This document shows positions 5,103 to 6,333 of a DNA stretch of 6,333 nt, one piece after another. The number at the start of each line of letters is the position of its first letter. Position 1 is the first letter of the stretch. The notes under the pieces are model-generated. The model did no database searches and was not told where the DNA came from. It saw nothing but the letters and a program-made list of their open reading frames with translations. This DNA comes from Bacteroidota bacterium (lineage in GTDB: Bacteria > Bacteroidota > Bacteroidia > B-17B0 > Aurantibacillaceae), in contig JANYBY010000234.1 of NCBI GenBank assembly GCA_025360565.1, forward strand, positions 1-6,333, in the 5' to 3' direction. The position numbers were made by a program, and so were the translations under genes.

Positions 5103-6227
5103 TTAATTCTTGGCAAATTTTTTAAGATATGGGGTTTCGCCACCCATAATTTTTATACTATAAATACCGGAGGTAAAACCCGATAAATCTATTTGGTCGG
5201 ATGCACTCTCAATTGCTTTTTCAAATACCATTTCGCCGCAATAATTAAAAATATAAAGATGGCAACCCGGTGAAAATTTTTGTACGTTAATATTTAAGGC
5301 ATCATTAACAGGATTCGGAAATACTTCAAACCCCCCAACTAATTTCGATCTGCAATCTTCTGTTGATATAATAGCCGAATACGTTGATCCCCCGTCAAAA
5401 TCGGTTTGAGCCAAACGGTAGTAGCTCAGTTCTACTAATGGCGATGTATCTGTAAAAGTGTATTCTGTTGCTTTTGTATTAATTCTTTCAGCAATAATTT
5501 TTCCAATTGGCATAAAGTTTTTTCCATCCACCGAACGTTCAACCGTATAATAATCATTGTTTCTTTCGTTTGCTGCTTTCCAGTTCAATACTACTTCGTT
5601 GTTTTGACAAATTGATTTAAAAGAAACATATTCTATTGGTAAAACAACAGGGCAAGTGCCGCCCATTACAAAATGATCAACATGCGACCAGCGTGTGGGA
5701 CCTGCAGTACTAATACTAATGTGTTGCCCGTTATTAGGCGCCACAAATGTAAAACAACGTAAATTCCAAACACCGCCTGTTGGTATAGGCCCGGTATAAA
5801 CCGCTGTACCGGCGGCACCTGCAACCGTTGAAATACCTATAATTACAGGCATTCCCGGTGGGCAACAGGCAATATCACCTTTATCATAAAAACTCATGGT
5901 ATAACTTGTGCCGGCAACAAGTGGGGCCGAAAGCATTGTTGTAAACGCGTCGGTAATGCCACTCGGCGCCGCTAAACCAACAAACCAAGTTCCAAATTGC
6001 GAAGGACCATAAGGACAGGTAGTTTGCATTATATCTAATTCGCCACCACCCCCATAAGCAGTTGAGTTGGCCATTTTTGTAGTAAACGATGCGTTTGTCA
6101 TGTTATAATCACATGCAGCGGCGGTATTTATTTCAAAGCTGCCATTTAAAAATGCCTGCGCCATTACAGAATTAGAAATTCCCAAGTAAAAAACAACAAA
6201 ATTGATGGTGTATAAAAGTCGTTTCAT
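5103..6227 (-). CDS. Secreted protein with type IX secretion (T9SS) sorting domain
   Basis: The protein has 374 residues. Residues 1-24 are a signal peptide (MKRLLYTINFVVFYLG core, cleavage near VMAQ-A). Residues about 26-188 look like a beta-sandwich (jelly-roll) domain: it starts FLNGSFE, holds SYTMSFYDKGD and ends W-S-H-V-D-H-F-V-M, as in carbohydrate- or ligand-binding modules, but no substrate can be named. Residues about 196-292 form a fibronectin-III-like linker domain common in Bacteroidota: LPIEYVSFK, VVLNWKAANERNNDYYTVERS, then SYYRLAQTDFDGG. Residues about 300-374 are the type A T9SS tail: FEVFPNPVNDALNI, SGIYSIKI and a basic end. The protein is therefore expected to cross the outer membrane and be surface-anchored or released. 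It has ten cysteines, including the pair C121-C122. TATCTTTA upstream (6243-6236) is one base off the -7 consensus. Confidence 0.9.
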   Translation of the reverse strand: MKRLLYTINFVVFYLGISNSVMAQAFLNGSFEINTAAACDYNMTNASFTTKMANSTAYGGGGELDIMQTTCPYGPSQFGTWFVGLAAPSGITDAFTTMLSAPLVAGTSYTMSFYDKGDIACCPPGMPVIIGISTVAGAAGTAVYTGPIPTGGVWNLRCFTFVAPNNGQHISISTAGPTRWSHVDHFVMGGTCPVVLPIEYVSFKSICQNNEVVLNWKAANERNNDYYTVERSVDGKNFMPIGKIIAERINTKATEYTFTDTSPLVELSYYRLAQTDFDGGSTYSAIISTEDCRSKLVGGFEVFPNPVNDALNINVQKFSPGCHLYIFNYCGEMVFEKAIESASDQIDLSGFTSGIYSIKIMGGETPYLKKFAKN

Positions 6228-6259
6228 TAAGGTAATAAAGATACTGAAAATAATAACGT

Positions 6260-6296
6260 AACCTAATTGGTTATTAAAACCGATTTAGGTTTTTTT
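6260..6296 (+). terminator. Possible plus-strand intrinsic terminator in the right-hand gap
   Basis: AACCTAA (6260-6266) pairs with TTAGGTT (6285-6291). Inside it, GGTT (6269-6272) pairs with AACC (6278-6281), giving about 13 bp with one bulge and an ATTAA loop. A run of seven T residues (6290-6296) follows. No plus-strand gene in the window needs it, so it may stop antisense transcripts or be part of a larger set of hairpins. Confidence 0.35.
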
Positions 6297-6313
6297 ATCG
6301 GTTAAAATAACCG
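6278..6313. repeat. Overlapping inverted repeats built on AACC/GGTT
   Basis: AACCGAT (6278-6284) pairs with ATCGGTT (6297-6303) across 12 nt. CGGTTA (6299-6304) pairs with TAACCG (6308-6313) across AAA. The two share bases 6299-6303 and the first also overlaps the hairpin at 6260-6291, so they cannot all form at once. On the minus strand the first could be a weak terminator for a gene that ends beyond the right edge. The last 20 bases of the window hold no supportable gene. Confidence 0.4.
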
Positions 6314-6333
6314 CTGTTGTTCCTTTACAAAGA

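Noticed and set aside
6304..6333. The tail end of a minus-strand gene entering from the right edge
   Set aside because: Two frames stay open for about 9-15 codons before a stop, which is too short to support a gene; the flanking sequence is needed.

Overview
The window looks like chromosomal DNA from a member of the Bacteroidota. The evidence is convergent: strongly AT-rich sequence with almost no Shine-Dalgarno sites, several -7 promoter elements of the Bacteroidota type TAnnTTTG, a protein with a type IX secretion (T9SS) C-terminal sorting domain, a membrane-anchored LytTR regulator of the kind common in this phylum, and an ORF6N-domain protein of the Bacteroidota type. Genus cannot be told from this window.

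Layout from left to right: (1) the 3' part of a membrane-bound LytTR transcription regulator (+, cut by the left edge, ends 806). (2) A 160-bp gap holding a 25-bp perfect palindrome. (3) A small ORF6N-domain putative DNA-binding protein (+, 967-1479) that carries the identical palindrome inside its own reading frame. (4) A DUF2306-like multi-pass membrane protein (+, 1625-2305) with a clear promoter that rules out an upstream TTG start. (5) A convergent OmpA-family envelope protein (-, 2314-3003). (6) A 179-bp divergent regulatory gap with an inverted repeat and a direct repeat. (7) An exported hypothetical protein with a His-rich tail (+, 3183-3704). (8) A TerC-family membrane protein (+, 3782-4561). 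(9) A strong bidirectional terminator. (10) A SiaC/DUF1987-family regulatory protein (-, 4620-4994). (11) A T9SS-exported protein (-, 5103-6227). (12) A right-hand gap with overlapping hairpins.

Most genes appear to be single transcription units of housekeeping, envelope or regulatory type. There is no sign of an operon with one shared function, and no CRISPR array, tRNA, rRNA or insertion sequence. The cell-envelope theme is strong: six of the eight proteins are predicted to lie in a membrane or beyond the inner membrane.

The most unusual signal is the exact 26-nt repeat (palindromic over 25 nt) shared by the ORF6N gene's upstream region (809-834) and its coding region (1149-1174). Similarity continues past the palindrome, so the upstream copy looks like a decayed piece of an ORF6N gene. 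The pair could act as operators for the gene's own product or as sites for recombination. That functional reading is inference; the repeat itself is seen directly.
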